From Pararhodobacter aggregans (GTDB taxonomy: Bacteria; Pseudomonadota; Alphaproteobacteria; Rhodobacterales; Rhodobacteraceae), in the NCBI RefSeq assembly GCF_003075525.1, contig NZ_QDDR01000008.1, positions 207,143 through 271,142 of the forward strand: 64,000 bases of DNA, in the 5' to 3' direction. How positions within the stretch are numbered: the stretch's first letter is position 1; each line of letters begins with the position of its first letter. Both the position numbers and the translations under genes were made by a program. Below are positions 17,344 to 25,524 of this stretch, piece by piece. Below the pieces are notes generated by a model, which did no database searches, was not told the origin of the DNA, and saw nothing but the letters and a program-made list of their open reading frames with translations.

Positions 17344-17372
17344 TTGGCCCAGTCTGAACAAAGCGCTATAAG
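17344..17372 (+). promoter_or_regulatory. Promoter of the candidate small RNA
   Basis: TTGGCC (17344-17349) and TATAAG (17367-17372) are separated by exactly 17 bases, a good sigma-70 type promoter. It predicts a start near 17379, and no protein frame follows before an intrinsic terminator. Confidence 0.65.
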
Positions 17373-17378
17373 TATCTC

Positions 17379-17454
17379 ACTGCTCGATAGGTTTCTTGCC
17401 TGTATGAAACCTGCCTCAACGACTGACGCCCGCCTTGCGCGGGCGTTTTTTTTT
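17379..17454 (+). ncRNA. Candidate small RNA of about 76 nt
   Basis: Between the divergent binding-protein gene and bdhA lies a free-standing transcription unit: the promoter above, a first hairpin AGGTTTC/GAAACCT (17389-17395 with 17406-17412, 10-base loop) and a strong intrinsic terminator with nine T residues. There is no convincing reading frame in it. The single-stranded 10-base loop and the stretch CTCAACGACTG between the hairpins could be the pairing regions. I do not recognise it as a named Rhodobacter small RNA. It could act on base-paired targets; that is inference. Confidence 0.7.
17426..17454 (+). terminator. Intrinsic terminator of the small RNA
   Basis: Perfect 8-bp stem ACGCCCGC/GCGGGCGT (17426-17433 with 17439-17446), five-base loop, then an uninterrupted run of T to 17454. 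It is the strongest rho-independent terminator in the window and lies 63 bases before bdhA, so it ends a transcript that begins within the same intergenic region. Confidence 0.88.
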
Positions 17455-17483
17455 GTGCCGCGCCCCCCTATATGAGGTCTATG

Positions 17484-17495
17484 TTGCACATGCAG
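17484..17495 (+). promoter_or_regulatory. Candidate PhaR-type TGC-rich operator before bdhA
   Basis: TTGC-ACAT-GCAG lies 22 bases upstream of the bdhA start. It resembles the CTGC-N3/4-GCAG sites bound by PhaR, the PHB-sensing repressor of Paracoccus and Rhodobacter. A related dyad occurs upstream of the VOC gene near 63.25 kb. No binding evidence. Confidence 0.4.
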
Positions 17496-17517
17496 CATCA
17501 GATTCCATGAGGCAATC

Positions 17518-18300
17518 ATGACCGACAAATTTCTCAAAGGCCGCCGCGCCATCGTCACCGGCTCGACCTCGGGCATCGGACACGGGGTGGCCGAGGCGCT
17601 GGCCGCCGCGGGCGCCGATGTCGTGCTGAACTCGTTCTCCGATACCGAGGCCGACCACCAGCAGGCCAGCGACATGGCCGCCAAGTTCGGCGTCACCGTG
17701 ACCTACATCAAGGCCGACATGTCCAAGCCCGAGGAATGCCGCGCCCTAGTCGAAAAGGCCGGTGGCTGCGATATCCTGGTTAACAACGCCGGTATCCAGC
17801 ACGTCGCCAAGATCGAGGATTTCCCGATCGAGAAGTGGAACGCGATCATCGCGATCAACATGTCCTCGGCCTTCCACACCACCGCGGCGGCGCTGCCCGG
17901 GATGTACGACAAGGGCTGGGGCCGGATCGTCAACATCGCCTCGGCGCACGGGCTGCGCGCCTCGCCCTTCAAGGGCGCCTATGTGGCGGCCAAGCATGGG
18001 GTGGTCGGCTTCACCAAGGTCACCGCGCTCGAGGCGGCGGGCAAGGGCGTCACCGCCAATGCGATCTGCCCGGGCTATGTGCTGACCCCCTTGGTCGAGG
18101 CGCAGATCCCCGACCAGATGAAGACCCACAACATGGACCGCGAGACGGTGATCCGCGAGGTCATGCTGGACCGCCAGCCCTCGCGCCAATTCGCCACCAC
18201 CGAGGAGATCGGCGGCACGACGGCCTTCCTGTGCTCGGACGCCGCGGCGCAGATCACCGGTACGACGATCAGCGTCGACGGCGGCTGGACCGCCATGTGA
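17518..18300 (+). CDS. bdhA: D-3-hydroxybutyrate dehydrogenase
   Basis: Oxidises D-3-hydroxybutyrate to acetoacetate with NAD, the step after polyhydroxybutyrate depolymerisation. A 260-residue classical short-chain dehydrogenase: GSTSGIG at 15-21, NNAG at 89-92, catalytic S142, Y155 and K159. Substrate residues typical of this enzyme are present: Q94, H144 and K152. The C-terminus ITGTTISVDGGWTA is standard. It is followed after a terminator-like hairpin by a patatin-type lipase. The candidate PhaR-like site just upstream would fit control by PHB status. Confidence 0.95.
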   Translation: MTDKFLKGRRAIVTGSTSGIGHGVAEALAAAGADVVLNSFSDTEADHQQASDMAAKFGVTVTYIKADMSKPEECRALVEKAGGCDILVNNAGIQHVAKIEDFPIEKWNAIIAINMSSAFHTTAAALPGMYDKGWGRIVNIASAHGLRASPFKGAYVAAKHGVVGFTKVTALEAAGKGVTANAICPGYVLTPLVEAQIPDQMKTHNMDRETVIREVMLDRQPSRQFATTEEIGGTTAFLCSDAAAQITGTTISVDGGWTAM

Positions 18301-18306
18301 CGCCCC

Positions 18307-18335
18307 GGGGCCGGCGCGATGCCGGCCCCGTTCTT
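18307..18335 (+). terminator. Hairpin with weak T run between bdhA and the lipase gene
   Basis: A perfect 9-bp stem GGGGCCGGC/GCCGGCCCC with a five-base loop is followed by GTTCTTAT. It should cause at least partial termination after bdhA, allowing different levels of the two genes. Confidence 0.65.
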
Positions 18336-18359
18336 ATCCGTCTTTCAAGGAATCAGGGC

Positions 18360-19409
18360 ATGACCCGAATGCGACGCATCAACCTCGCGCTGCAAGGCGG
18401 CGGGGCGCACGGGGCTTTCACCTGGGGCGTGCTGGACCGGCTGCTGGACGAGGAGGATCTGGAGATCGCGGCGATTTCCGGCACCTCGGCTGGGGCGCTG
18501 AACGGCGCGGCCTTCAAGTCCGGCATGGCCCAGGGCGGGCGCGAGGGGGCGCGGGCGACGATGCGCGCGCTCTGGGAGCGGGTCGGACGCGGCGCCTATG
18601 ACGGCTTGCCAGATGTCCCCGGCCTGCCGCCCACCGCCGAGTGGATGCGGGCCTTCTTCTATCCCTTCGATTATGCCGCGCGGCTGGCCGAGACGGTGAT
18701 GCCGGTGACCCCCGCCGATATCGCCGCGCAGGTCTTCAGCCCCTACGATTGGGGCCCCTTGTGGAAGAACCCGCTGGAGCCTGCGGTGCTGGCGCTCGAT
18801 ATCGACAATGTCTGCGCGGACGCGGGGCCGCAGCTGTTCGTGGCGGCGACCAATGTGCATACGGGCAAGGTCCGGGTGTTTTCCGGCGCGCAGGTGACGC
18901 ATCAGGCGCTCCTGGCTTCGGCCTGCCTGCCGACCTTCTTCCGCGCGGTCGAGGTCGCGGGCGAATTCTATTGGGACGGCGGCTATTCGGCCAATCCGGC
19001 GCTGCATCCGCTCTATGATCCGGCGCTGCCCGATGACGTGGTGATCGTCTCGCTGAACCCGCAATACCGCCCGGAGGTGCCCCAGACCTCTCAGGAAATC
19101 ATGAACCGGATCAACGAGGTAAGCTTCAACGCGGCGCTGTTGCGCGATCTGCGCGCCATTGCCTTCGTCAAGCGGCTGATCGCCGAGGGGCATGTGACCA
19201 AGGGGGCGATGAAGGATGTGCTGGTGCATTTCATCGCCGACGACCGGCTGATGCGGGAGCTTTCGGTGCGCACCAAGGTCTCGCCCACGCCCGACCTGAT
19301 CGAGCGGCTGTTCCGGTCTGGACGGCGGGCGGCGGGACGGTTCCTGAGGGCCCATGGTCAGGACCTGAACAAAACCGCGACCGTCGATCTGGCGGCGATG
19401 TTCAGCTGA
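18360..19409 (+). CDS. Patatin-like phospholipase / esterase
   Basis: A 349-residue cytoplasmic patatin-family serine hydrolase. The oxyanion motif is GGGAHG at 13-18, the nucleophile elbow G-T-S43-A-G at 41-45, and the catalytic aspartate D206 in the DGG motif (FYWDGGYSANP). The start MTRMRRINLALQGGG is chosen because earlier in-frame codons overlap bdhA. Family members cleave phospholipids; given the partnership with bdhA, an action on PHB or hydroxybutyrate esters is possible but unproven. The end overlaps the convergent DUF502 gene by eight bases. Confidence 0.92.
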   Translation: MTRMRRINLALQGGGAHGAFTWGVLDRLLDEEDLEIAAISGTSAGALNGAAFKSGMAQGGREGARATMRALWERVGRGAYDGLPDVPGLPPTAEWMRAFFYPFDYAARLAETVMPVTPADIAAQVFSPYDWGPLWKNPLEPAVLALDIDNVCADAGPQLFVAATNVHTGKVRVFSGAQVTHQALLASACLPTFFRAVEVAGEFYWDGGYSANPALHPLYDPALPDDVVIVSLNPQYRPEVPQTSQEIMNRINEVSFNAALLRDLRAIAFVKRLIAEGHVTKGAMKDVLVHFIADDRLMRELSVRTKVSPTPDLIERLFRSGRRAAGRFLRAHGQDLNKTATVDLAAMFS

Positions 19410-20109
19410 TCTCGTCGCGCTTCTTGCGCACCACCTGACCCGGTTTCGCCGGGTCGGGGGCGACGAGGCCCGCCGAGATGATCAGCTTCGCCGCATCCTC
19501 GATCGACATGTCCAGCGCGATCACGTCCTTTTCCGGCACGAAGAGCAGGAAGCCCGAGGTCGGGTTCGGCGTGGTCGGCAGGAAGACCGAAATCAGCTTC
19601 TCGCCGCCGATCTTCTGGGCGATCTCACCCTTGGTGTCGGTCGAGACGAAGGCCACGGCCCAGAGACCGGGGCGGGGATATTGCACCAGACAGGCCCGGT
19701 TGAACGAGGTCGAGCTTTGCGCGAAGACCGTCTCGGCGATCTGCTTCAGCGCATTGTAGATCGAGCGCACGACCGGCATGCGCGAGACCAGATCCTCGCC
19801 CCATTGGATCAGGCTGCGGCCGATGAAGCCCTTGGCGAAGAAGCCGACAATCAAGGTAAACAGAAGCGCGATCACCAGCCCGATTCCGGGCAGGCTGATG
19901 AGGTCCATATGCGCCAGGTTTTCCGGCAGGAAGCGGCGCAACGTCTCGCGCGGGATCAGCGGAATGACCCGGCTGTCGACGAATTCCACCACCGCGGTGA
20001 TGAGCCAGATGGTCAGCACCGCGGGCGCGACCACGACAAGACCGGTCAGGAACGAGGCCCGAAGTCCGGCGAAGAACCCGCGGCGATGCGGGCGGGGGGG
20101 CGTGGACAT
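19402..20109 (-). CDS. DUF502 inner-membrane protein
   Basis: A 235-residue membrane protein of the DUF502 family: helices near 11-35 (FFAGLRASFLTGLVVVAPA) and 68-92, then a soluble domain beginning IYNALKQIAETVFA with VQYPRPGLWAVAFVST and VFLPTTPNPTSGFLLFVP, both hallmarks of the family. Function is unknown in bacteria; a plant relative is involved in virus response. I start at MSTPPRPHRRG; the longer frame upstream has no family similarity. Expressed from its own promoter region, convergent with the lipase gene. Confidence 0.92.
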   Translation of the reverse strand: MSTPPRPHRRGFFAGLRASFLTGLVVVAPAVLTIWLITAVVEFVDSRVIPLIPRETLRRFLPENLAHMDLISLPGIGLVIALLFTLIVGFFAKGFIGRSLIQWGEDLVSRMPVVRSIYNALKQIAETVFAQSSTSFNRACLVQYPRPGLWAVAFVSTDTKGEIAQKIGGEKLISVFLPTTPNPTSGFLLFVPEKDVIALDMSIEDAAKLIISAGLVAPDPAKPGQVVRKKRDEIS

Positions 20110-20159
20110 GTCAGGCGGTTCGTCACTGGGGCGAGGGGCGTTAACCCCTAAATAGGCAG

Positions 20160-20192
20160 CGCCCCGAGGCGGCGCAAGGGCCGCTCGGGGCG
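20160..20192 (-). terminator. Inverted repeat after psuG, likely transcript end
   Basis: CGCCCCGAG (20160-20168) pairs perfectly with CTCGGGGCG (20184-20192) around a 15-base loop. It lies 44 bases past the psuG stop. No T run follows on the minus strand, so it may be an RNA 3'-end stabilising hairpin or rho-assisted terminator. Confidence 0.45.
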
Positions 20193-20235
20193 TCACGAAT
20201 GTCAGACATAATTCGGGCGGAAAGCGCGTTGAATG

Positions 20236-21132
20236 TCAGACCAATTCGCGGGCGATCTGCGCCGCCAGCCGGGCGTTGTTCAGCACCAGCGCGATATTGG
20301 CGGTCAGCGAGCGGCCCTCGGTCGCGGCAAAGATCCGGTCCAGCAGGAAGGGCGTCACCGCCTTGGCGCTGATGCCCTGCGCCTCGGCCTCGGCCAGCGC
20401 GGCCTCGACCACCGGCATGATCTCGGCGCGCGGGATCTCGTCGGCCGCCGGGATCGGGTTGGTGACCAGCTGCCCGCCCTTCAGGCCCAACGCGGCGCGG
20501 GTACGGTGGGCGGCGGCGATCTCGGCCGCGGTATCCAGCCGTAGCGGCGCTTTCAGCCCCGAGGCGCGCGACCAGAAGGCGGGCAGCTCGTCCTGACCCA
20601 CGGCGATGACCGGCACGCCCAGGGTTTCCAGCACTTCCAGCGTCTTCGGCAGATCGAGGATCGCCTTGGCGCCCGCTGCGACCACGGTGACGGCGGTCTG
20701 GCCCAGCTCCTGCAGATCGGCCGAGATGTCGAAGCTGAGTTCGGCGCCGCGATGCACGCCGCCGATGCCGCCGGTGGCGAAGACCTTGATCCCGGCCAGT
20801 TCGGCGCAGATCATCGTCGCGGCGACGGTGGTGGCGCCGGTGCGGCCGGTGGCGACGCAGACCGCAAGATCGGCGCGCGACAGCTTCATCACGTCCTGCG
20901 CCTGACCCAGATGGTCAAGCTGCGCGTCGGTCAGGCCGACGAAGATCTGCCCGTCCAGAACGGCGATGGTGGCGGGCACCGCACCCGCCGCGCGCACCGC
21001 GGCCTCGACCGCGCGCGCGGCCTCGACATTCTGCGGGAAGGGCATGCCATGGGTGATGATGGTCGATTCCAGCGCGACCAGCGGCAGGCCCTTGGCGCGG
21101 GCCTCGGCAACTTCGGGCGAATAATGGATCAT
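20236..21132 (-). CDS. psuG: Pseudouridine-5'-phosphate glycosidase
   Basis: Cleaves pseudouridine 5'-phosphate to uracil and ribose 5-phosphate, completing pseudouridine salvage. 298 residues with the family motifs LESTIITHGMPFPQN at 21-35 (E22), KLSRADLAVCVATGRTGATT at 83-102 (lysine K83), and FATGGIGGVHRG at 118-129. The ATG overlaps the psuK stop by four bases (ATGA). The window fragment continues as one operon upstream into the methyltransferase and glycan genes. Confidence 0.95.
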   Translation of the reverse strand: MIHYSPEVAEARAKGLPLVALESTIITHGMPFPQNVEAARAVEAAVRAAGAVPATIAVLDGQIFVGLTDAQLDHLGQAQDVMKLSRADLAVCVATGRTGATTVAATMICAELAGIKVFATGGIGGVHRGAELSFDISADLQELGQTAVTVVAAGAKAILDLPKTLEVLETLGVPVIAVGQDELPAFWSRASGLKAPLRLDTAAEIAAAHRTRAALGLKGGQLVTNPIPAADEIPRAEIMPVVEAALAEAEAQGISAKAVTPFLLDRIFAATEGRSLTANIALVLNNARLAAQIARELV

Positions 21133-22022
21133 GGGGCAAAGTCCTCGAAGGCGACATAGGCGGCGGCGGCGGCCTGGGCGCGGGTCAGCGCCTCGGTCCG
21201 GTCGTGGCCGCGGGTTTCGGCGAAGAGATGGGTGGCCATGAACGTGTCGCCCGCGCCGGTGATGCGACGGGCCTGCACGGGGCGGGCGGCGCAGGTGAGG
21301 AGCGGCTGGCCGCGGGCGGCATCGGCGGCGGGATGGGCCCCGTCGGTGACCAGCGCCCGGGCGGCCCCGGCGGCGATCAGCGCCTGCGCGGCCTCGGCGG
21401 CGGTGGTAGGGGTGCAGCCGGCGATGAGGCCCGCCTCCTGCCGGTTGACATAGAGCGTGGCGCCGGGGTGGCGCATGACCGGGATCAGCCGTTCGGCCTT
21501 GCCGGGGCTGGCGGGCGCGATGCGGAGATCCGCGGCGCGGAACAGGGGCGAGGCGGCAATCTCGGCCAGCAGCGCCTCGGTCAGGTTGCCGTCCACGGCG
21601 ATCGGGCCGGTCCAGGGCGCCGAAGCGGTGCCGAGGCGCCCGTCCGAGAGCGGTTCGAGGATCGAGGCCCCGGCGGCCTCCAGCGAATGGGCGTCGGCGA
21701 TGGCGGCGACGAGGCCGGTCGTATCCTCGATGGCCATGTAGCGGTCGGTGGGCAGGTCGGTCCTGAGCGCAAAGCGGGTCTCGACGCCCAGCGCCTCGCA
21801 GGCGGCCAGCAGCTCCGTCCCCTCGGTATCGGCGCCGATGGCGCTGAGGACGGCGGGGCGCAGCCCGAAGCGGGCCAGGGTCATGGCGATGTTGAGGGCG
21901 ACGCCGCCGGGCAGCCGGGTGATATGGCCCGCGACATCGCCGCGCGCGCGCAGCGAGGTATCGGTGCGGCCGATGATGTCCCACAGGACGGAGCCGATGC
22001 AGAGGATGTCGGGGCGGGTCAC
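21129..22022 (-). CDS. psuK: PfkB-family kinase, probable pseudouridine kinase
   Basis: Phosphorylates pseudouridine at the 5' position before PsuG acts. A 297-residue ribokinase-fold protein: GGVALNIAMTLARFG substrate motif near 57-71 and the C-terminal anion-hole motif TGAGDTF at 255-261 with catalytic base D259. Initiation is at a GTG codon. Overlap with psuG supports the pseudouridine assignment over other sugar kinases of the family. It starts eight bases after the methyltransferase gene. Confidence 0.9.
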   Translation of the reverse strand: MTRPDILCIGSVLWDIIGRTDTSLRARGDVAGHITRLPGGVALNIAMTLARFGLRPAVLSAIGADTEGTELLAACEALGVETRFALRTDLPTDRYMAIEDTTGLVAAIADAHSLEAAGASILEPLSDGRLGTASAPWTGPIAVDGNLTEALLAEIAASPLFRAADLRIAPASPGKAERLIPVMRHPGATLYVNRQEAGLIAGCTPTTAAEAAQALIAAGAARALVTDGAHPAADAARGQPLLTCAARPVQARRITGAGDTFMATHLFAETRGHDRTEALTRAQAAAAAYVAFEDFAP

Positions 22023-22030
22023 GCGGGGGC

Positions 22031-22657
22031 TCAGGCTTTGCGGAAGGTGACGATCAGGGCGCGGTCGGCGGCATGCAACGGGTCTTTGCGGGCCGCCCGC
22101 TGCCCGTAGATCGCCACCTCGGCGCGGTCAAGCCCGGTGACGGGCAGCGCGGCCAGCGCCGGGCCGAAGCCGAGGCTGTCCCAGACCCCCTGATTGACCG
22201 ACAGCGCGAAAAGCGCTCCGGGGAGGGCGGCGTCCAGCAGGGGACCGAAGGCCTCGGTCCCGACATGGCCATGGGTGAAGGTGCCGGAGCTGACGATCCC
22301 GGCATATCCTTTGCAGGGCAGGGGTTTCGTCACATCGGCGGCGATCAGGGCGCGGTAAAGGCCCTTGGTCCCGGCCCGAGCCAGCATCTCGGCCGAAAGA
22401 TCGAGCGCATCGACCGGGCCCGCGTGCCCCAGCGCCCGCAGCGCCTGCGTCAGCAGCCCGGTGCCCGCGCCCACGTCCAGCACCGGCCCCGCTGGCGGCG
22501 CATGGCGCAGGAAGGCGGCGGCGACTTCGGCGGGCAGGCGGTAATCCATGCCCTGGGCGAAATCCGCGTCATAGCTGTCGGCCCAACCGGCATAGAGGCG
22601 GCGGATATCCTCGGCGCCGCTCAGCGCATAGGCGTTGGAAAGGTCTGGCTTTTCCAT
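22031..22657 (-). CDS. SAM-dependent methyltransferase, class I
   Basis: A 208-residue Rossmann-fold methyltransferase: GGWADSYDADF-type N-terminal segment, SAM motif VLDVGAGTGLLTQ at 59-71, the acidic post-I residue in DALDLSAEML, and VSSGTFTHGHVG around 120-131. The sequence resembles the Williams-Beuren-syndrome/UbiE-like small-molecule group, but no substrate can be given. It lies between the glycan/sulfation genes and psuK-psuG on the same strand with gaps of 45 and 8 bases, so could belong to either set. Confidence 0.88.
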   Translation of the reverse strand: MEKPDLSNAYALSGAEDIRRLYAGWADSYDADFAQGMDYRLPAEVAAAFLRHAPPAGPVLDVGAGTGLLTQALRALGHAGPVDALDLSAEMLARAGTKGLYRALIAADVTKPLPCKGYAGIVSSGTFTHGHVGTEAFGPLLDAALPGALFALSVNQGVWDSLGFGPALAALPVTGLDRAEVAIYGQRAARKDPLHAADRALIVTFRKA

Positions 22658-22702
22658 AGGGCGATTGGACCTTCTGGGCGGCGGTTTGTCCAGCCCCCGC
22701 CT

Positions 22703-24754
22703 TCAGCGCCAATGGCCGGGGCCGCGCTTGTGCGGGAAGGGCAGGTTGGTGGCGATCCGCGCCTCATAGGCGGGCTGCGGCAGGAACCTGAGGCCCGGGG
22801 TGTCGCGGGCCTCATTGGCCTCGACCGTCAGGGGGGCGGGGCCGGAATGCCACCAGGGATAGGGCTGGTCGGTGGCGCCGAGTGTCGCGGCGATCCGGTC
22901 CTGAAGCCGGGTGAACAGGGGCAGGCCGGGGCGGGCGGCGAGGAAATTGTTGGCGATGGTGGCATGGCCTTCCTCGACCACCAGCACGGCCGCCGCGCCC
23001 TCCAGCCAATCATCCAGCGGCGCGCGCGGATATTCGTCGAGATCGGCGAAAAGCCCGCCTTCCCGCGCCATCAGCGCCACGCGGAACAGGTCGGCGCGGG
23101 TGGCGGGCTGGGTCAGCCGGTCGAAGAGCCGCGCGAGGTCGGTGTTTGCGGCCAGCCACGCCCGGGCGCTGACCGCGTCGTAAAGCCTCTGGGGATAAAG
23201 CCCGGCCCAGGCGCGGAGGCCGCGCTCAAGCGGGGCGGAGCGAGGGCCTTCCCAGTAATGGGCGATGCGGGGCGGGATCGGCGGGCCGTCCAGCGGCCGG
23301 AAGACGGGAAGCGCCCGGGCGAAGGCGCGGGCGGCGAGGCCGGGGCCGGGTTGGCCTGTCGCGGCGTCCCGGGCGATCAGGTCGCGCAGATCATCGGGCG
23401 GCGGGGCGCCGAGCTGCTCGGTTTTCAGCGCCCGGAAGCGGGTCAGCGCCTCGGCGGCGCCGGCATCGTCGCCTGACAGGAAGGCCACGCGGGCGGCACT
23501 CAGCCACAGGCCCATGCGGCCGGGGCTCTGCGCCAGCGCCGGGGCGAGCGCAGCGCGGGCGGCGGGCAGGTCGCGGGCGGCGGCGGCGATCTCGGCCGAC
23601 CAATAGGCGTGATCGGCGGCAAGCGGCGCGGCCTTGGGGCAGGGGCCAAGGGCCGCCCTCGCCTCGACCAGCGCGCCCTTGCGCAGCAGCGCCTCGGCGC
23701 GGCGCAGACGGGTGCGGAAGGCCTCGTCCGGGGGGGCTGGCGCCGCGCGGTCGAGGGCCGTGAGCGCCGCATCGGGCAGGCCAAGCCGCAGAAGCAGCGC
23801 GGCGGCGGCGCGGGCGTCGGGCCAGTCGGTCAGGTCGCGGGCGAGGGCGTCCCCCTCCTCGGTCAGCTCGCGCGCCATGAGCCAGAGGCCCTGCAGGATG
23901 GCGTTCCGGGGATAGAGGCGCAGCGCGGCCTCGGCCTGCTGGCGCAAAGGGGTGAAATCCGGCTGGTCGGCGGCCGAGATGTCATCCGTCAGCCAGCGCA
24001 GGTGCTGGACATGGCGCCGCGCATTCCAGCGCCAGGGGGCGTCCGCCGCGCCCTGCGCGTCGAGCAGGGCGAGGGCGCGTGTGCGATCCTCTGCCTCCAG
24101 CGCCAAGCGGATGCGGGCGGCGGCGAGGTCGGGATGGGCGGGCAGGCGGGCGGCGAAACCGTCGAGGGCATCGCGGGCATGGGCGATGTCACGCTCGGCC
24201 AGAAAGGTGTCGATCAGCCAGGACCAGAGCGGCGGATGGGCGGGCAGGTCGGCGGCCTCGTTCGTCAGGCGGCGGGCAAGGGCCCCGGCCCCCTCGGCCC
24301 GCCAGAGGGCCAGCAGCGACAGGTGCACCCCGCGGGGGCCGGGGACGGGATCGGCGGGCAGATCGCCGAGGATCCGGAGTTCGGCGCGGGTGGCGTGATC
24401 CTCGGCGAAGGTCTCGGATGCGGGATCGAGTGCGTCGAGGCAGGTCAGCGCCTCGTCCGTCTGGCCCCGTGCCCAGAGCGCGCGCGCCAGCACGCCATGG
24501 CGGCGGCCGGCAGTGGTGACCGCAGCGCGGAGCGGGGCCAGATCGCCCTCGGCCTCGACCGCCAGCCGGGCGAGGTCGATGGACCAGGGCCAGCGCGCCC
24601 TGAGCGCGGCCAGATCGACCGGCAGGCCCCAGCCGACCAGCGCCCGGGCCCGGGTCAACGCGGTCTGGTAATCCGCAACCCCGGCCAGATCGCGCCCCGG
24701 CGCGGACGGGTCCGGCAGCGGCCCGGTCCAGAGCTGGCGCGCCAGATCCTCCAT
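22703..24754 (-). CDS. TPR-like protein with C-terminal DXD-type glycosyltransferase domain
   Basis: A 683-residue protein. Residues 1 to about 480 are alanine- and leucine-rich helical repeats of TPR character (repeated ALALLDAQGAADAPW, AEALLRKGALVEARAALG, ARAALAPALAQSPGRM). The C-terminal part (about 495-683) is a glycosyltransferase of the Gly_transf_sug/GT32 type: PRIAHYWEG, ADLFRVALMAREGG at 554-567 and the DLD metal-nucleotide motif at 571-573 in FADLDEYP. I use the ATG two bases past the stop of the sulfotransferase gene. It probably transfers a sugar to a glycan or protein; the acceptor is unknown. Confidence 0.85.
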   Translation of the reverse strand: MEDLARQLWTGPLPDPSAPGRDLAGVADYQTALTRARALVGWGLPVDLAALRARWPWSIDLARLAVEAEGDLAPLRAAVTTAGRRHGVLARALWARGQTDEALTCLDALDPASETFAEDHATRAELRILGDLPADPVPGPRGVHLSLLALWRAEGAGALARRLTNEAADLPAHPPLWSWLIDTFLAERDIAHARDALDGFAARLPAHPDLAAARIRLALEAEDRTRALALLDAQGAADAPWRWNARRHVQHLRWLTDDISAADQPDFTPLRQQAEAALRLYPRNAILQGLWLMARELTEEGDALARDLTDWPDARAAAALLLRLGLPDAALTALDRAAPAPPDEAFRTRLRRAEALLRKGALVEARAALGPCPKAAPLAADHAYWSAEIAAAARDLPAARAALAPALAQSPGRMGLWLSAARVAFLSGDDAGAAEALTRFRALKTEQLGAPPPDDLRDLIARDAATGQPGPGLAARAFARALPVFRPLDGPPIPPRIAHYWEGPRSAPLERGLRAWAGLYPQRLYDAVSARAWLAANTDLARLFDRLTQPATRADLFRVALMAREGGLFADLDEYPRAPLDDWLEGAAAVLVVEEGHATIANNFLAARPGLPLFTRLQDRIAATLGATDQPYPWWHSGPAPLTVEANEARDTPGLRFLPQPAYEARIATNLPFPHKRGPGHWR

Positions 24755-24756
24755 GC

Positions 24757-25524
24757 TCAGTCGGCCAGCAGGCGCTCGCCCTCGGCGAAGCGCATGCCGA
24801 GTTCGGCCTGCGTTTCCTGCCGGAAGCGCCAGGTGAGGCCTTGCAGGAACATCAGGACCGGGCGGTCGATGGGAAACTTGGCGGATTCCCAGACCCGCGA
24901 TCCCATCAGCTTTTTCAGCCGCTGCTGGTTGGCGGCCTCGATGTCGAGGTCCAGATCGGCGAAGATGCGGCGCACGCTGCCCTCGCGGTCGGTGTGGAAA
25001 TCCTCGTAATTCAGGACCGTCAGATCGGGGTAATGGCGCCGCCAGGCCGTCAGGTTGCGCAGGTAATCGCCGTGCTGGGTCAACCGCGCGGCGGTGAGGA
25101 AGAAGCGGAAGGTGTCGTCCATGTGCAGCGGCTCGGCGTGGTCCTTGCCGAAGCGCCACAGCATGTGCATGCGGATCGCCGAGACCGCGCGGGCCAGCGG
25201 ATCGCGCAGGATGTAGATGACCCTGGCGCCGGGGTTGAGCGCCTTGCATTCGGCGATCTGCACGTCGTTCAGGAAGGCGTATTCGGGGGTGAAATCCATG
25301 GATTTCAACGCCGGATCCTCGGGCGCCATCAGGGTGCGATACCAGTCCACGCCGCGCTTGTGGTTCCAGTCCCAGAAATGCGCTTCCTTGTTGGTCGAGG
25401 TGACCGGGTCGATGTTCGGAAAGACATGGGTGCCGGGATGGGTGCTCAGCACCGAATGCAGCCACGAGGTCGAGCCCTTCTGGCAACCGATGCAGAGGAT
25501 GTCGGTGATGTTCTCGCGCGTCAT
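24757..25524 (-). CDS. PAPS-dependent sulfotransferase, copy A
   Basis: A 255-residue sulfotransferase-fold protein. The 5'-phosphosulfate loop is CIGCQKGSTSWLH at 11-23 (K16), and the 3'-phosphate motif RVIYILRDPLARAVSAIRMH spans 101-120. KEAHFWDWNHKRG at 46-58 and TPEYAF at 79-84 are further conserved blocks in this branch. It would transfer sulfate from PAPS to a hydroxyl of a sugar, lipid or protein. The gene overlaps copy B by ATGA and precedes the TPR-glycosyltransferase by two bases. The start MTRENITDIL begins right at the overlap. Confidence 0.9.
   Translation of the reverse strand: MTRENITDILCIGCQKGSTSWLHSVLSTHPGTHVFPNIDPVTSTNKEAHFWDWNHKRGVDWYRTLMAPEDPALKSMDFTPEYAFLNDVQIAECKALNPGARVIYILRDPLARAVSAIRMHMLWRFGKDHAEPLHMDDTFRFFLTAARLTQHGDYLRNLTAWRRHYPDLTVLNYEDFHTDREGSVRRIFADLDLDIEAANQQRLKKLMGSRVWESAKFPIDRPVLMFLQGLTWRFRQETQAELGMRFAEGERLLAD

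Noticed and set aside
17835..18359. Long N-terminal extension of the patatin-like protein
   Set aside because: It runs inside bdhA in another frame; the conserved domain starts at the ATG at 18360.
22703..25486. A 927-residue fusion of sulfotransferase-shadow and glycosyltransferase
   Set aside because: The N-terminal part is an out-of-frame reading of the sulfotransferase gene; the true start is the ATG at 24754.
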